From: Russula earlei
Taxonomy: Eukaryota > Basidiomycota > Agaricomycetes > Russulales > Russulaceae
Length of the DNA: 33,156 nt
Reading direction: 5' to 3'
Assembly (NCBI GenBank): GCA_025769875.1
Contig: JAGFNK010000572.1
Location: 1 to 33,156 of the forward strand
Shown: piece after piece, positions 23,925 through 33,156 of the stretch
How the letters are laid out: every line of letters starts with the position of its first letter
Position numbering within the stretch: position 1 is the stretch's first letter
Program-made: the position numbers and the translations under genes
Notes under the pieces: model-generated
Told to the model about the DNA's origin: nothing
The model's database searches: none
The model's input: the letters and a program-made list of their open reading frames with translations, nothing else

Positions 23925-24188
23925 TGTAAGGAGGATTATGGCTGGCCACAGAATCACTTGCAGAAACGCGACTCGACATCCCTTGCCACCAACCGCACGC
24001 GCGCGCCACCTCCCTCTCGTCCCCAGCCCTCGCCACACCACAAGCCACCTCGCGCCCGACATCAAGATCTTGGCTGCATCACCCAGTCCTAGCCACAAGG
24101 ACTGGGTGATGCAGCCAAGATCTTGATGTCGGGCGCGAGGTGGCTTGTGGTGTGGCGAGGGCTGGGGACGAGTATGGCTCACCTTACA
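23925..24188. mobile_element. 264-bp MITE-like DNA transposon with a long perfect hairpin
   Basis: Interrupts the haem-loop exon of P450 copy D between WPFS and the haem Cys region. The ends are TGTAAGG...CCTTACA (7-bp terminal inverted repeats), flanked by the 4-bp direct repeat CTCG at 23921-23924 and 24189-24192. There is no coding capacity. Inside lies a perfect inverted repeat of 75 bp per arm. Short TIRs, a small target-site duplication and no ORF fit a non-autonomous element. The superfamily is not assignable by eye. Confidence 0.65.
24016..24172. repeat. Perfect inverted repeat, 75-bp arms, 7-nt loop
   Basis: The left arm (24016-24090) is the exact reverse complement of the right arm (24098-24172), separated by AGCCACA. 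Both strands would fold into a 75-bp uninterrupted stem. Arms this long with no mismatch imply recent origin or active homogenisation. Confidence 0.92.
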
Positions 24189-24376
24189 CTCGTATGATCT
24201 GTGCGGGAAAAAACCTGGCGTTGATGGAGATGCTGATGCTGCTCTGCTGGGTGTTGCGGCGTTTCCGGTTCTCGAAAGCTCCCTGCGTCGCTTACGAGGA
24301 GTGGGAAGAGAACATTCAGGATCGGTTCGCGATACACGTCGGCTCTCTGTCGGTCAACGTTTCGACCCGGGAATGA

Positions 24377-24592
24377 AGATTCGCGCAAGCGACCGGTTGT
24401 GTTTTATAGAGAATCTGTATAAAGCTCAGTGTTATTTGCCTAGATGACGGCTTGAATAGTTTGTCGTGCTCTTGTAAAATGTCGTCCAGAAAAAATGTCG
24501 ACCAGAGAAACAATCGTTAGTCACGTGGTAGCCCTCTGAAACCGGCGTCACGCACATCATGAATTGTTGCTTACGACTCACGCCCCCATAAA
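24377..24592. other. Intergenic DNA upstream of SF3B6
   Basis: 216 bp between the P450 pseudogene stop and the SF3B6 ATG. A small direct repeat, AAAATGTCG, occurs at about 24477 and 24493. The SF3B6 promoter must lie here. Confidence 0.5.
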
Positions 24593-25110
24593 ATGTCGAT
24601 GCAAAGACCAACCGTACGCGCTGTTCCCTCGTCCTTGATCAATGCGGTTAGTTCAACTACTGTGTGTGTCCTTTGCAGGCCAAGCTTCCTCCCGGCGCGA
24701 ACCGCATCCTCTTCGTCAAAAATTTGAACTATCAGATCACGGGCGAGGATCTATACGACCTCTTCGGCCGCTACGGCAGCATCAGGCAAATACGGATCGG
24801 GAACGAGCCAAGGACGAAAGGGACGGCGTTCGTGGTGTTCGACGACGTCATGGACGTGCGTTCGCTCTTTCTTGCCTTGAACACCCCCCCTCCCTCTAAT
24901 CCCAAGCGGCTGATTCTGATCCCTATTTCGTTGTAGGCCAAGAACGCACTGGAGCATCTCAATGGCTTCCATCTGCAAGAGCGGTATATCGTGGTGTTGT
25001 ATCACATGCCTGCGAAGCAGGACGCGGCTGCGGCCAAGGCCGAGTTGGCCCGCAGAGAGGAGGAATTGGCGCAGTTGAAGAAGAATCACGATATCAAGGA
25101 TGACGATTGA
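24593..25110 (+). CDS. SF3B6: Splicing factor 3B subunit 6 (SF3b14 / p14)
   Basis: A small RRM protein of SF3b in the U2 snRNP that sits near the branch-point adenosine. The model is 123 aa (human 125) in three exons: 24593-24613, 24679-24855, 24937-25110. It starts MSMQRPTAKLPPGANRILF. RNP2 is ILFVKNL (17-23) and RNP1 is KGTAFVVF. IRQIRIGNEPRTKGTA and HLNGFHLQERYIVVLYH match the family closely. The tail, QLKKNHDIKDDD, is acidic. Human Tyr22, which contacts the branch adenosine, aligns with Phe19. A 32-nt intron with a donor at 24647 would also keep frame, but the 65-nt intron (GTACGC at 24614) gives a normal length and a better N-terminus. Confidence 0.95.
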
Positions 25111-26126
25111 TGAATGTTAGGGCATTGTTATGTTGTGCGTGCTTTTTTTATGTGTCCGCAAGAGTGTGCATTATCTTTTTTTACTATCCCTCAGAGGCCT
25201 CTCCCCTTAATACACAACATTTTTTTGCGATTTCCCTCATGCATCTCACTATCTCTACTATTGTAGTGAGTCTCTGGGCGTGCGAGACACTCAGAGGGTA
25301 AGCGAGATACGTCCAGGTCGGTTCAATGTGGAGGAGTTGGTGGGTTTACCGCGTACAGAAAAGTGCAGGGTCGGCCACTGGTAACCTGGTTTACCGTTCG
25401 GGAGTCGTAGCGTGTCCGGGGAAGCGAGAGTGTGAACAAGTGATGCTAACACCGGACCCGAGGGAGACGAAGAGGAAAGGCGAAGGAGAGAGCAGTCCCA
25501 GCAAGACGCCGGGCGAGGGAAGTAACGAGGAAGAGGAAGCGTTGGGCGCGGCGTTGACGACGACGATGGCTTTCACGCAGGGAGACAGAGGGGGAGCAGA
25601 GAGGATAGGGGGCTGTTATTCAAGGCAGTAGCTAGAGTGTTTAAATACAATGAGAGGAGGGATGAAAGCAAGACCAAGCGAGAAGTGAAACGCGATGAAG
25701 GGACAAGACGTCCCAGGTATGGATTGATGCGATGTAGCGAGGGGCTTAGATTGTTAACAGCCACGTTCTGAACGCCCGCCAACTCTGTTCACGCAGCCAT
25801 GCGTCGAACGCAGGACCAAGTCGTATAATACGCATGCAACGTTTCCTCGCCCCACGCTCAAGCATGCCCCTCACTGCCCTTGCCTCCCTCATCGTCCCCG
25901 TCGGCAGCAAGGCCCTAGTCGGAGGCGCCCCAAGAACGGCTGAAGATTGACGCGACGCTTGCGTTCTATGTTGGAGGTCAAACCTTAGACACTAGACACC
26001 ATTCTTCAAACAACAGTATAGATGTCCGTCCCACCGGATGAGTCCAAATATGCGGTGTAGGATGAGCGGGAGAGATGTCAAGCGAGAGAGGGTGAAGAGG
26101 ATCGCGGGAGGAGAGTACATCCGTCA
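25111..26126. other. Intergenic region between SF3B6 (+) and LCL2-like gene (-)
   Basis: About 1 kb. The first ~150 bp is T-rich and fits the SF3B6 3' UTR. A 38-codon plus-strand frame at 25834-25950 (MQRFLAPRSSMPLTALASLI...) and a 61-codon minus-strand frame at 25391-25576 (MKAIVVVNAAPNASSSS...) have plausible composition. I cannot assign either to a family or find supporting splice structure. Confidence 0.4.
25834..25950 (+). CDS. Small ORF, 38 codons, unassigned
   Basis: ATG to TGA frame reading MQRFLAPRSSMPLTALASLI and then VPVGSKALVGGAPRTAED. It is basic, with an Arg/Ser-rich N-terminus and a hydrophobic centre, which could suit a mitochondrial targeting sequence or the first exon of a longer gene. 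No family is recognised, and the frame may be fortuitous. Confidence 0.15.
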   Translation: MQRFLAPRSSMPLTALASLIVPVGSKALVGGAPRTAED

Positions 26127-26532
26127 CTATGAAAACTTCTTCGCAAGCTTTTCTACCTGTTGGCAGTCCGTGCCTCCACGTATGCAAAGTCGCGTCCCAC
26201 CCCCAACTTGTTCCGCGTCGGGCACAATACATTTTATGTCCTGCACGTTCGGGCACGGACAGTCCACGGGCCTCGTCACGCACATAAGGGTATCAGAACA
26301 GAGGTACTCCGAGCAGGAAACTGACACAGAGGTGAGCCAGAGAAAGATGACAGAGGCGACGGCGTGACGTACGACTGTCTGCGTGCATCGCCCATTGCTG
26401 GCCGCCAGATGGCTGCTGCTGCTGTTGTTGTGGGTGTCCAAACATGCCATTAAAAAATTGAAATTGCGCGTTTGCAAGGGCGAATAGAGAGAGCGCGAGA
26501 ATGAGAAGGGAATGTCTCGATGACGGCGACAT
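26127..26532 (-). CDS. LCL2: LCL2-like (long chronological lifespan 2) secretory-pathway protein
   Basis: Resembles the fungal LCL2 family, small secretory proteins linked genetically to chronological lifespan and ER-associated degradation in yeast; the biochemical role is unknown. The model is 117 aa in two exons (26532-26373, 26320-26127). An N-terminal signal peptide, LLILALSLFALANA, cleaves before QFQFFNGMFG. A poly-Gln run follows, then the Cys-rich family core CSEYLCSDTLMCVTRPVDCP and later CIVPDA...GTRLCIRGG. Seven cysteines in the second exon suggest disulphides. The donor is GTACGT at 26372. It faces SF3B6 tail to tail and lies 143 bp from the divergent NACHT-WD40 start. Confidence 0.88.
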
Positions 26533-26675
26533 GGCTGGGGCTGGGCAATGTTCACACGGGCTGTCCGAGTCGAGTGGTTGCGTTAGTTGTACAAATACTC
26601 GCGCACACACAACTATCTAATAATCGCATATTGCCCCACATTCAGGTTGCAACCCACTCCTACTACTAATATCCC
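26533..26675. promoter_or_regulatory. 143-bp divergent promoter region (LCL2 / NACHT-WD40)
   Basis: Both start codons point outward across 143 bp, so the promoters must overlap. No clear TATA box is seen. Confidence 0.5.
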
Positions 26676-29600
26676 ATGTCGAAAGGCCCTTTCTCTCGCT
26701 CTCATAAACGTCCTGAAAAAAGGAGGGCAGAAGATGCGCGCACCACTGCCGTCGCCGGGTTGACCCTCTCACTCTCCGTCCTCAAAGAGACCGCAGATGC
26801 AATTCCTCCTCCAGCAGGAACTATCATTAAGGGAACTCTCGGTGGACTACTACAAGTCGTTTACATCGTTCAGGTAATCCGTCCAACTTTGATAGGCGAG
26901 AAATGACCTAATAAGACGATACTCCAGACCATGACGAACAACGTCGACGACATTGATCAACTGATGCACCGTATAAAGCGCCTCGAACAATCTATTTTCA
27001 GTCCACTCGCAGGAAGAAAAGATATCCCGAAATCTGTCGTCGATTCAGTCACTGATTTTTCCAAGTAATTCTCTGCTTGCTTCCAAATTTGAGCTTCGTT
27101 AGAACTTTTCCTAATTCAGGTCTCTGGAAACCATCACGAATGACCTGCAAGAGAGCAAGTCGCGTGGAAAGTCGACCCGATTTTTTCGTAGCAGAGAAGA
27201 TGCCGCCTTCATCCAGACCCAAATACAAAAGATCACTGCCCTCATCCAAGACTTTCTTGCAAGTTGTTGCTGGTCATACGTATTTATCAGCTCTGATATC
27301 CCGCGAGTACAGGCTAAAGCTGCCATAAACGGCCTAATGGAAGGCACTGTGCGTTATTTCCCGAAATGCCACATGTCTCCCGTCCATTTGAATTGCTTAG
27401 GAAATTCGGCGCGAGGTTTGCAACGGGATGGTATGTTGATCTTATCATGACCAATTGGATATCTTCAACTGATAGGTCACACAGCAAGCATTCCATGATG
27501 TCCGAGGTGAGAAAACTGTTTCAGCGACCTGAAAAGTATTCATTTATCTTAGTTCACGATGAACTATCTCACTTTCCTCGAGCTCGGAAGGCACGCTTTA
27601 ATTGTCCCGATGAGAGAAAGAGACATGCATGTTTGGAGAACACACGCGAGAGTCTGTTGGAAACCATCTATCAATGGATCAATGACTCGACAGAGGCTAT
27701 ACAAGAACGCACTGTCACTGCTCCGAACGATCCGATGCTTCCTATTCACATCAGCCCAAACAGGCGCCGCATCTTCTGGTTGTCTGGTGTGGCCGGTACC
27801 GGAAAGTCCACCATCGCACAGAGTGTTGCCGAGCACTGTGCCAAGAACAGTTGGCTTGCCGCGAGTTTCTTCTTCTCAAGTGATGATGCTGAGCGAAACC
27901 ATCCAAAGCTTGTATTCAGCTCAATTGCTCACCAACTGGGCACGACATTCCACCGACCACTCGCGCGTTTTATGCAAGAAGCGGTCAAATCTAATCCGGA
28001 CATTTGGTACTCTGACCCATCAAACCAATTGCAACAGCTCATCATCGAACCAATCCAAAAGTCCGTCATTGCAGGTCAAACATTTCCATCACCGGCTGTC
28101 ATCGTGTTAGATGCGCTCGATGAGTGCAAAGATGATGACGCGACCTCATTCATCGTGTCGGTTCTCTCGGCCCACATTGAAAACCTTCCATTCTCCCTTT
28201 TCCTCACGAGTCGACCCGAGCCTAAACTGCACGTGCCATCCCTCCCTCCTCATCTCCAGTTACATACATGTTCATTCTTCCACCATGAGATTTCAAAATC
28301 GTCTGTCGACCATGATATCAAAACCTTTTTAATTCATGAACTTACGCATGTTGGGTCTCGCAACGAGGGCCTCCAGGAACAGAATTGGTTCACTAATGAT
28401 GACGTCTGCACACTTGTCCAACTGTCAGATGGATTGTTTATCTTTGCTGCCACTGCAGTTCGCTTTATCGAAGATCCTGATGTCTTCAACCCATGGGGAC
28501 AGCTCCACGAACTGGTCTCTGCCACACAAATCCCTGGGCAGTCAAATCCATATCCTTATCAGCACCTAGACCGGCTGTACCTCACGGTCTTATCTAACGC
28601 ATTTCCACCGTCGTCCCGTACAGACACAATGAACCGCTTGCGAAGGGTTCTTGGTTGCATTGTCGTACTCTGTGACCCTCTCTCTGCACACTGCATATCA
28701 GCTTTGCTCGGTAACAATACCAGCAAAGATATTCCTATAACAAGCATTCTACAGCGCTTGCGTTCAATCATTATTATTCCTTCGGACCCCGGGGCAGTCC
28801 AAGTGATGCATGCATCCTTCCCAGATTTTATCGTTAATCCAAAACGCTGTACAGAGCCTAAATTTCTGATCGATACTTCGCTGCATCACGGCTTTCTTGC
28901 GATTGATTGTCTGGAGCAACTAAACAGGCTTCAACGGGATGTGTGCCAGATTGGAGACTATTCAAAGTTGAACAGCGAGATTGGAGATATCTCAAAAAAA
29001 ATTGCGGACAGAATTCCGCCAGCGATGCAATACGCCTGCCGTCATTGGGCTGATCATCTGGCGGCTTCACCGCCGTCAGACAAGTTGCTTGATTTCTTGG
29101 AAACATTCTGTTTCGATCACAGTTTATATTGGGTTGAGGCTATGAGTCTGATGGATTCGCTAGATGTTGCCCTTCGCGCACTGAGATTTGCTCAGAGAAG
29201 GTTATTAGTGAGTTGTTTTCACGAGGCTTGAATTTGGGTTAGACCGTTCACATGATCATAGATGTTCGCTGACATTCGAACTGGCATTGTTGAGATGCTG
29301 TATGATCTTGAACGGTTCACGCTTGAGTTCTTCGATCCCATCAGCGTGGCAGCCCTGCATGTCTACTACTCGGCCCTTCCATTCACCCCAATGTGCTCGA
29401 AAATCCGGACACACTTCGGCCGAGACTTGGAGGAATGTGTTACGGTTCTGAACGGAATAGAACAATCATGGAATCCGTGCCTGCGAACGATGGAGGGTCA
29501 CAAAGACGGTGTGAATACTGCCGCCTTTTCACCAGACGGCATTCGGATTGTTTCTGGGTCTTTTGATCGCACAGTCCGGATGTGGGACACGAGTACTGGC

Positions 29601-30917
29601 GCCACCGTCAAGACCCTCGAGGGCCACCAAGGTCCGGTCTTCGCCGTCGCATTTTCGCCAGACGGCACCTGGATTGTCTCTGGGTCAGAGGATCGCACAG
29701 TCCGGTTGTGGGACACGAGTACTGGCACCACCGTCAAGACTCTCGAGGGCCACCAAGGTTCTGTCAGAGCCGTCGCGTTTTCGCCAGACGGCACCCGGAT
29801 TGTCTCTGGGTCTTCTGATGACACAGTCCGGATGTGGGACACGAGTACTGGCGTCAGCGTCAAGACCCTCGAGGGCCACCAAGGACCGGTCAGATCCGTC
29901 GCGTTTTCGCCAGACGGCGCCCGGATTATCTCTGGGTCAGACGATCACACAGTCCGGATGTGGGACACTAGTACTGGCGCCACCGTCAAGACCCTCGAGG
30001 GCCACCAAGATTGGGTCAGAGCTATCGCGTTTTCTCCAGATGGCACCCGGGTTGTCTCTGGGTCAGACGATCGCACAGTCCAGGATGTGGGACACGAATA
30101 CTGGTGCCACCGTCAAGACCCTCAAGGGCCACAAAAGTTGGGTCACAGCCGTCGCCTTTTCTCCAGACGGCACCCAGATTGTCTCTGGGTCTCCTGATGG
30201 CACACTCCGGATGTGGAATACGAGTACGAATACTGGCGCGACCATCAAGACCCTCGAGGGCCACCAAGGTCCGGTCAGAGCCGTCGCATTTTCGCCAGAC
30301 GGCACCCGGATTGTCTCTGGGTCAGACGATCGCACACTCCGGATGTGGGATACGAGTGCTGACGCCACCGTCAAGACCATTGAGGGCCACCAAGGTCCGG
30401 TCAGAGCCGTCGCATTTTCGCTAGACGGTTCCCGGATTGTCTCTCGGTCGGATGATCGCACAGGCCGGATGTGGGACACGAGTACTGGCGCCACCGTCAA
30501 GACCCTCGAGGGCCACCAAAGTTGGGTCACAGCTGTCGCGTTTTCTCCAGATGGCACCCTGGTTGTCTTGGGTCAGATGATGGCACAGTCCGGATGTGGG
30601 ACACGAGTACCGGCGCCGCCGTCAAGACCCTCGAGGGCCACCACGGTTTGGTCAGAGCCATCGCGTTTTCGCCAGACGGCACCCGGATTGTCTCTGGCTC
30701 AAAGGATCGCATTGTCCGGATCTGGGATACGAGTACTGGTGCCGCCATCCAGACTCTCGAGTACGACTGGACGTCAGTGGGTGCCATCGCAATCCAAGGC
30801 TTGTATTGCAGTACCGATGGGTGGGTTTATAAAGCTCATGGCACCCATTTCACGAGATTCTGTTGGGTCCCAGTGTCTTGCAGATCAGAGCGTCAGAATC
30901 ATACAAGTCTAGTCTAG
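26676..30917 (+). CDS. NACHT-WD40 STAND (NLR-like) protein; frameshifted within the repeats
   Basis: Fungal NLR-like proteins are thought to sense non-self through their repeats and signal through the N-terminal domain after NACHT oligomerisation. Seven exons: 26676-26873, 26928-27064, 27120-27348, 27401-27430, 27476-27506, 27583-29207, 29262-30917. Residues 1 to ~205 are helical, with no known effector fold recognised. NACHT follows: Walker A GVAGTGKS (277-284), Walker B VIVLDALDE (381-389), then a predicted helical linker. Ten WD40 repeats (29490-30755) end the protein. As written, a 1-nt insertion at 30082 moves repeats 5-9 to another frame and gives a stop at 30197 (about 1061 aa). A 1-nt loss near 30567 restores the original frame up to the stop at 30917. 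The uninterrupted product would be about 1301 aa. Exons 4-5 are short and rest on splice signals only. Confidence 0.82.
29490..30755 (+). repeat. Ten tandem 126-bp WD40 repeats, highly similar
   Basis: Unit starts: 29490, 29616, 29742, 29868, 29994, 30121, 30253, 30379, 30505, 30630. Each encodes LEGHQxxVxAVAFSPDGTRI then VSGSxDRTVRMWDTSTGATV. Spacing is exactly 126 bp except unit 5 (+1), unit 6 (+6, giving STNTGA) and unit 9 (-1). Units are near-identical in DNA, apart from hot positions after GHQ and around SGSxDxT. Confidence 0.93.
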
Positions 30918-31566
30918 TACTATGTTTACGAGGTCGCACCGTTATCCTGCGCTTCCCACCCAGCCAGTTATCGCATCTCTCTTAAGCGGGGATAGCATTT
31001 CAGTCAGCTTCCGACGCTGCGCCCTTATTCAATATCTCCTATATCAGAATTCTACCTATGGCGCAGATAATTTATTTCTTGCAAAAGAAGCGTCCATTGT
31101 AGCAAGTTTTTATTTGACACCAGCAGCCAAGACATTTCATTGTCACGAGAACAGAGGCGCACGGGATGAAGATACCTTTTCCGACCCTGTTGATGTCTCG
31201 TTTGTCGCTGAGCTTACTCACGCAGATAGAGCGACAGGTGGTGGAGTGAGATGAATGTTTCCATTGGAAAGCATTTAGGCGCTGGAGAGGTTCACGCGAC
31301 GATGGAGGAATTATCAAAGTTGACGCCGTTCCAGTAAGAATTTGTTTGATTCAATCAAATAGTAGTACGAGATCCTTTGGATCGCTCTCTCTCATTTCCA
31401 AAATCCAAAATAATGAGTGAGGAGTGATCGGATGGATGTCCAACCAAGACTGATGTCACGTTATCACATTTGTCACACTATACAGTTTCTAGATTCAAGG
31501 ACAAACTCTATTTTTCGACGTCGACCCACAAGCAGCGATTGATCTAATCCCTTCCCTCAACTAAGC
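30918..31566. other. Intergenic region between NACHT-WD40 and uL1 genes
   Basis: About 650 bp. An open frame continues from 30922 (MFTRSHRYPALPTQPV...) without recognisable motifs, and I regard it as fortuitous. The 3' UTR of the first gene and the promoter of the ribosomal-protein gene should lie here. Confidence 0.45.
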
Positions 31567-32486
31567 ATGAGGTACGTTCATTGATTTGACGGTCAACACA
31601 ATCTTATGCTGAATACAACAGCAAGCTCTCAGTGTCAAGCGTGCGGGGCTCCATCAAAGAACTACTAGGGGAGGCGAATGGCGAGAAGCGCCGCAACTTT
31701 GTAGAGACTGTCGAGCTCCAGATCGGTCTGAAGAACTATGACCCTCAGCGCGACAAGCGTTTCTCTGGCACAGTCAAGTGGGTCTGGTTAGTGTTTCTTA
31801 TTGGTTATTGTTCTGAGCCCTGCACAGGCTGCCAAACGTGCCCCGCCCTCGCATGTCCATCTGTATTCTCGCCGATGCAGCAGACATCGATCGTGCAAAG
31901 CAGATTGACTTGGAGTACATGTCTGTGGATGATTTGAAGAAGTGCGTGCGACATTAACCCCTGCGTTGCCGGTACATATGACGGCACTCGCAGGTTGAAC
32001 AAAAATAAGAAGCTGGTCAAGAAGCTCGCGAAGAAGTACGACGCCCTTTTTGGCCTCTGAGGCACTCATCAAGCAGATTCCACGTCTCCTTGGCCCCGGT
32101 CTTTCCAAGGGTGCGTCCATGGGCTTTCCTTCCTCTCGACAAACTTGTGCTTATTGGACTCGCAGCTGGCAAGTTCCCGACACCTGTATCGCCCTCGGAA
32201 GATCTAAGCAACAAGCTTACTGAGGTACGATCCACGATCAAGTTCCAGCTCAAAAAGGTATTGTGCCTTGGCGTCGCTGTTGGCCACGTTCAGATGTCGG
32301 ACGACCAAGTTCTTGCAAACGTCATGCTGAGTACGTCTCGCGCAGTTTTCTGAGATCGTCATTTTTAATTCTTTACTCGTTACACCAGGTATCAATTTCC
32401 TCGTCTCGCTGCTCAAAAAAAATTGGCAAAACGTCAAGTCGTTGCATATCAAATCGACGATGGGCAAACCTATCCGCCTCTTCTGA
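31567..32486 (+). CDS. RPL10A: 60S ribosomal protein uL1 (RPL10A/RPL1), with a 1-nt frameshift
   Basis: uL1 forms the mobile L1 stalk of the large subunit, which guides E-site tRNA release. Six exons: 31567-31571, 31622-31777, 31828-31941, 31994-32110, 32166-32330, 32389-32486. The first exon is only ATGAG, as in many fungal ribosomal-protein genes. Family matches are [94 protein letters not shown] and [10 protein letters not shown]. In exon 4, after KKLAKKYDA, one extra base in GCCCTTTTTGG (32043-32052) shifts the frame to a TGA at 32058-32060. Without that base the protein is exactly 217 aa, the normal length. The gene is otherwise perfect, so a sequencing or assembly indel is more likely than a pseudogene. 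Confidence 0.92.
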
Positions 32487-33156
32487 ATGCACGGTGCTAT
32501 TGTATGCACCATCGCTACATGGGACAGGCAGCGAGTCGAGATACCACGTGAACTGAGGGGTGAGGAGTGGCGGGCCGCAATGCAAAACATGAAGCCCCGC
32601 ACGCTTGGACCAACGGCTTTCTGGGGGTTGGGAGCCGATTGGGAGCTGATGCGGACTGCTACTTGTCTCCTTTGGTGGATGATGGGCTGCGTGCTCTTTG
32701 TCTTTAACCTGTATAGATTTTCGTGCAATGTAGGACTGGCCATGACCGGCAAAAATCAACGAGCAATCGCTTCCTCTGATCGCAGTTTCAGCAGCACTAC
32801 ACATCTTGGCGCGCCGAATTCCTCACACCTATCTCCAGTCCGTTCTCCAATATCGGCTGGCATCATATCCGTTTTCAGGAACTGAATCTAATCACCTTAT
32901 GCTCCAGTCAATATTTCGCGTCCATGAGTTGCAGCAATGCCAGTCTGCCAGTGGGATGCATCTACTTGATATCTCTGCCTCTAGGATGTACGGAAAGAGG
33001 AATTACGAGGAAATGGCACAGACGGTGGAATCCCTCCGAAAGGACCACAATAATATGGACCCAAGACTCCACCATCGACACAACATAGCCATAGACTTAT
33101 GATATACCTCAGAAGTGCGCCTAGAGGTAGGCCTGTAAAGGGGAATGAGGGGCAGG
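32487..33156. other. Unannotated right end
   Basis: 670 bp after the uL1 stop. Several frames are open (for example 32487-32885 with a hydrophobic stretch LLWWMMGCVLFVF), but none shows family motifs or a consistent splice structure. An ATG directly follows the uL1 TGA and is probably coincidental. A neighbouring gene may begin beyond the window. Confidence 0.4.

Larger units (their letters stand above)
22392..24376 (+). pseudogene. Degenerate cytochrome P450, copy D
   Basis: Homologous to P450-A/B from the end of exon 2 (YDKIVRIG) to the stop (24374-24376). The promoter and the first ~130 codons, including the membrane anchor, are absent. Recognisable segments are PTELSIRDAS...GQDGLPKGP, SCLENLVHGSG, FGGGFELMKVGGDKGA, AGSDTTSNTLTAVIYYL, NETLCLL (the ETLR Arg is Cys) and ICAGKNLALMEML. 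Damage includes CGA-to-TGA at the WNR position (near 22670), a TAG in exon 8 near 23348, loss of 8 nt just before the haem Cys, and a 264-bp transposon inside the haem-loop exon. It cannot encode a working P450. Confidence 0.88.

Noticed and set aside
27366..27582. Upstream part of the long open frame that runs into the NACHT exon (MPHVSRPFELLRKF...)
   Set aside because: It overlaps introns and two short exons read in another frame, which continue the N-terminal domain in phase. Its own sequence does not resemble the family.
29490..30755. Regular 126-bp periodicity as a possible satellite or CRISPR-like array
   Set aside because: The unit encodes a canonical WD40 repeat throughout, has no unique spacers and is part of a eukaryotic gene.
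32487..32885. 132-codon ORF starting immediately after the uL1 stop (TGA-ATG)
   Set aside because: No family resemblance, odd composition and no splice signals. It is most likely 3' UTR.

Overview
This is nuclear DNA from a filamentous basidiomycete, most likely a mushroom-forming Agaricomycete. The evidence is many GT-AG introns of about 45-65 bp, a tandem cytochrome P450 family, a NACHT-WD40 (STAND/NLR-like) gene with near-identical WD repeats, and a Tad/jockey-like non-LTR retroelement. No database search was possible. Identities come from motifs and from exon models I built by hand, checking splice phase at every junction.

Layout. 1-2354: C-rich low-complexity DNA and a dead LINE with a 15-bp target-site duplication. 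2782-6936 (-): complete 21-exon synaptojanin-like inositol polyphosphate phosphatase (Sac + 5-phosphatase). 6980-8803 (-): SF3A3. 8926-10544 (+): eIF4A3/FAL1, divergent from SF3A3 across 122 bp. 10863-12368 (-): unassigned Ser/Pro/Ala-rich protein. 12966-15141 and 15843-18021 (+): two intact tandem P450 genes. 18.0-22.0 kb: duplicated P450 3' flanks split by an AT-rich retroelement block containing two LTR-like repeats of about 0.6 kb in head-to-head orientation. 22392-24376 (+): a P450 pseudogene carrying a 264-bp DNA transposon with a perfect 75-bp-arm hairpin. 24593-25110 (+): SF3B6. 26127-26532 (-): LCL2-like secretory protein. 26676-30917 (+): NACHT-WD40 gene with two mutually compensating frameshifts in its repeats. 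31567-32486 (+): ribosomal protein uL1 (RPL10A) with a single-base frameshift. 32487-33156: nothing recognised.

How the genes relate. Three genes act in nuclear mRNA processing: SF3A3 and SF3B6 are both U2 snRNP/branch-site components, and eIF4A3 is the exon-junction-complex helicase. SF3A3 and eIF4A3 share one short promoter. Otherwise the window joins housekeeping blocks (2.8-12.4 kb; 24.6-26.5 kb; uL1) to an accessory block (13-24.4 kb) where P450 duplication, pseudogenisation and transposon insertion are concentrated, and to an NLR-type gene.
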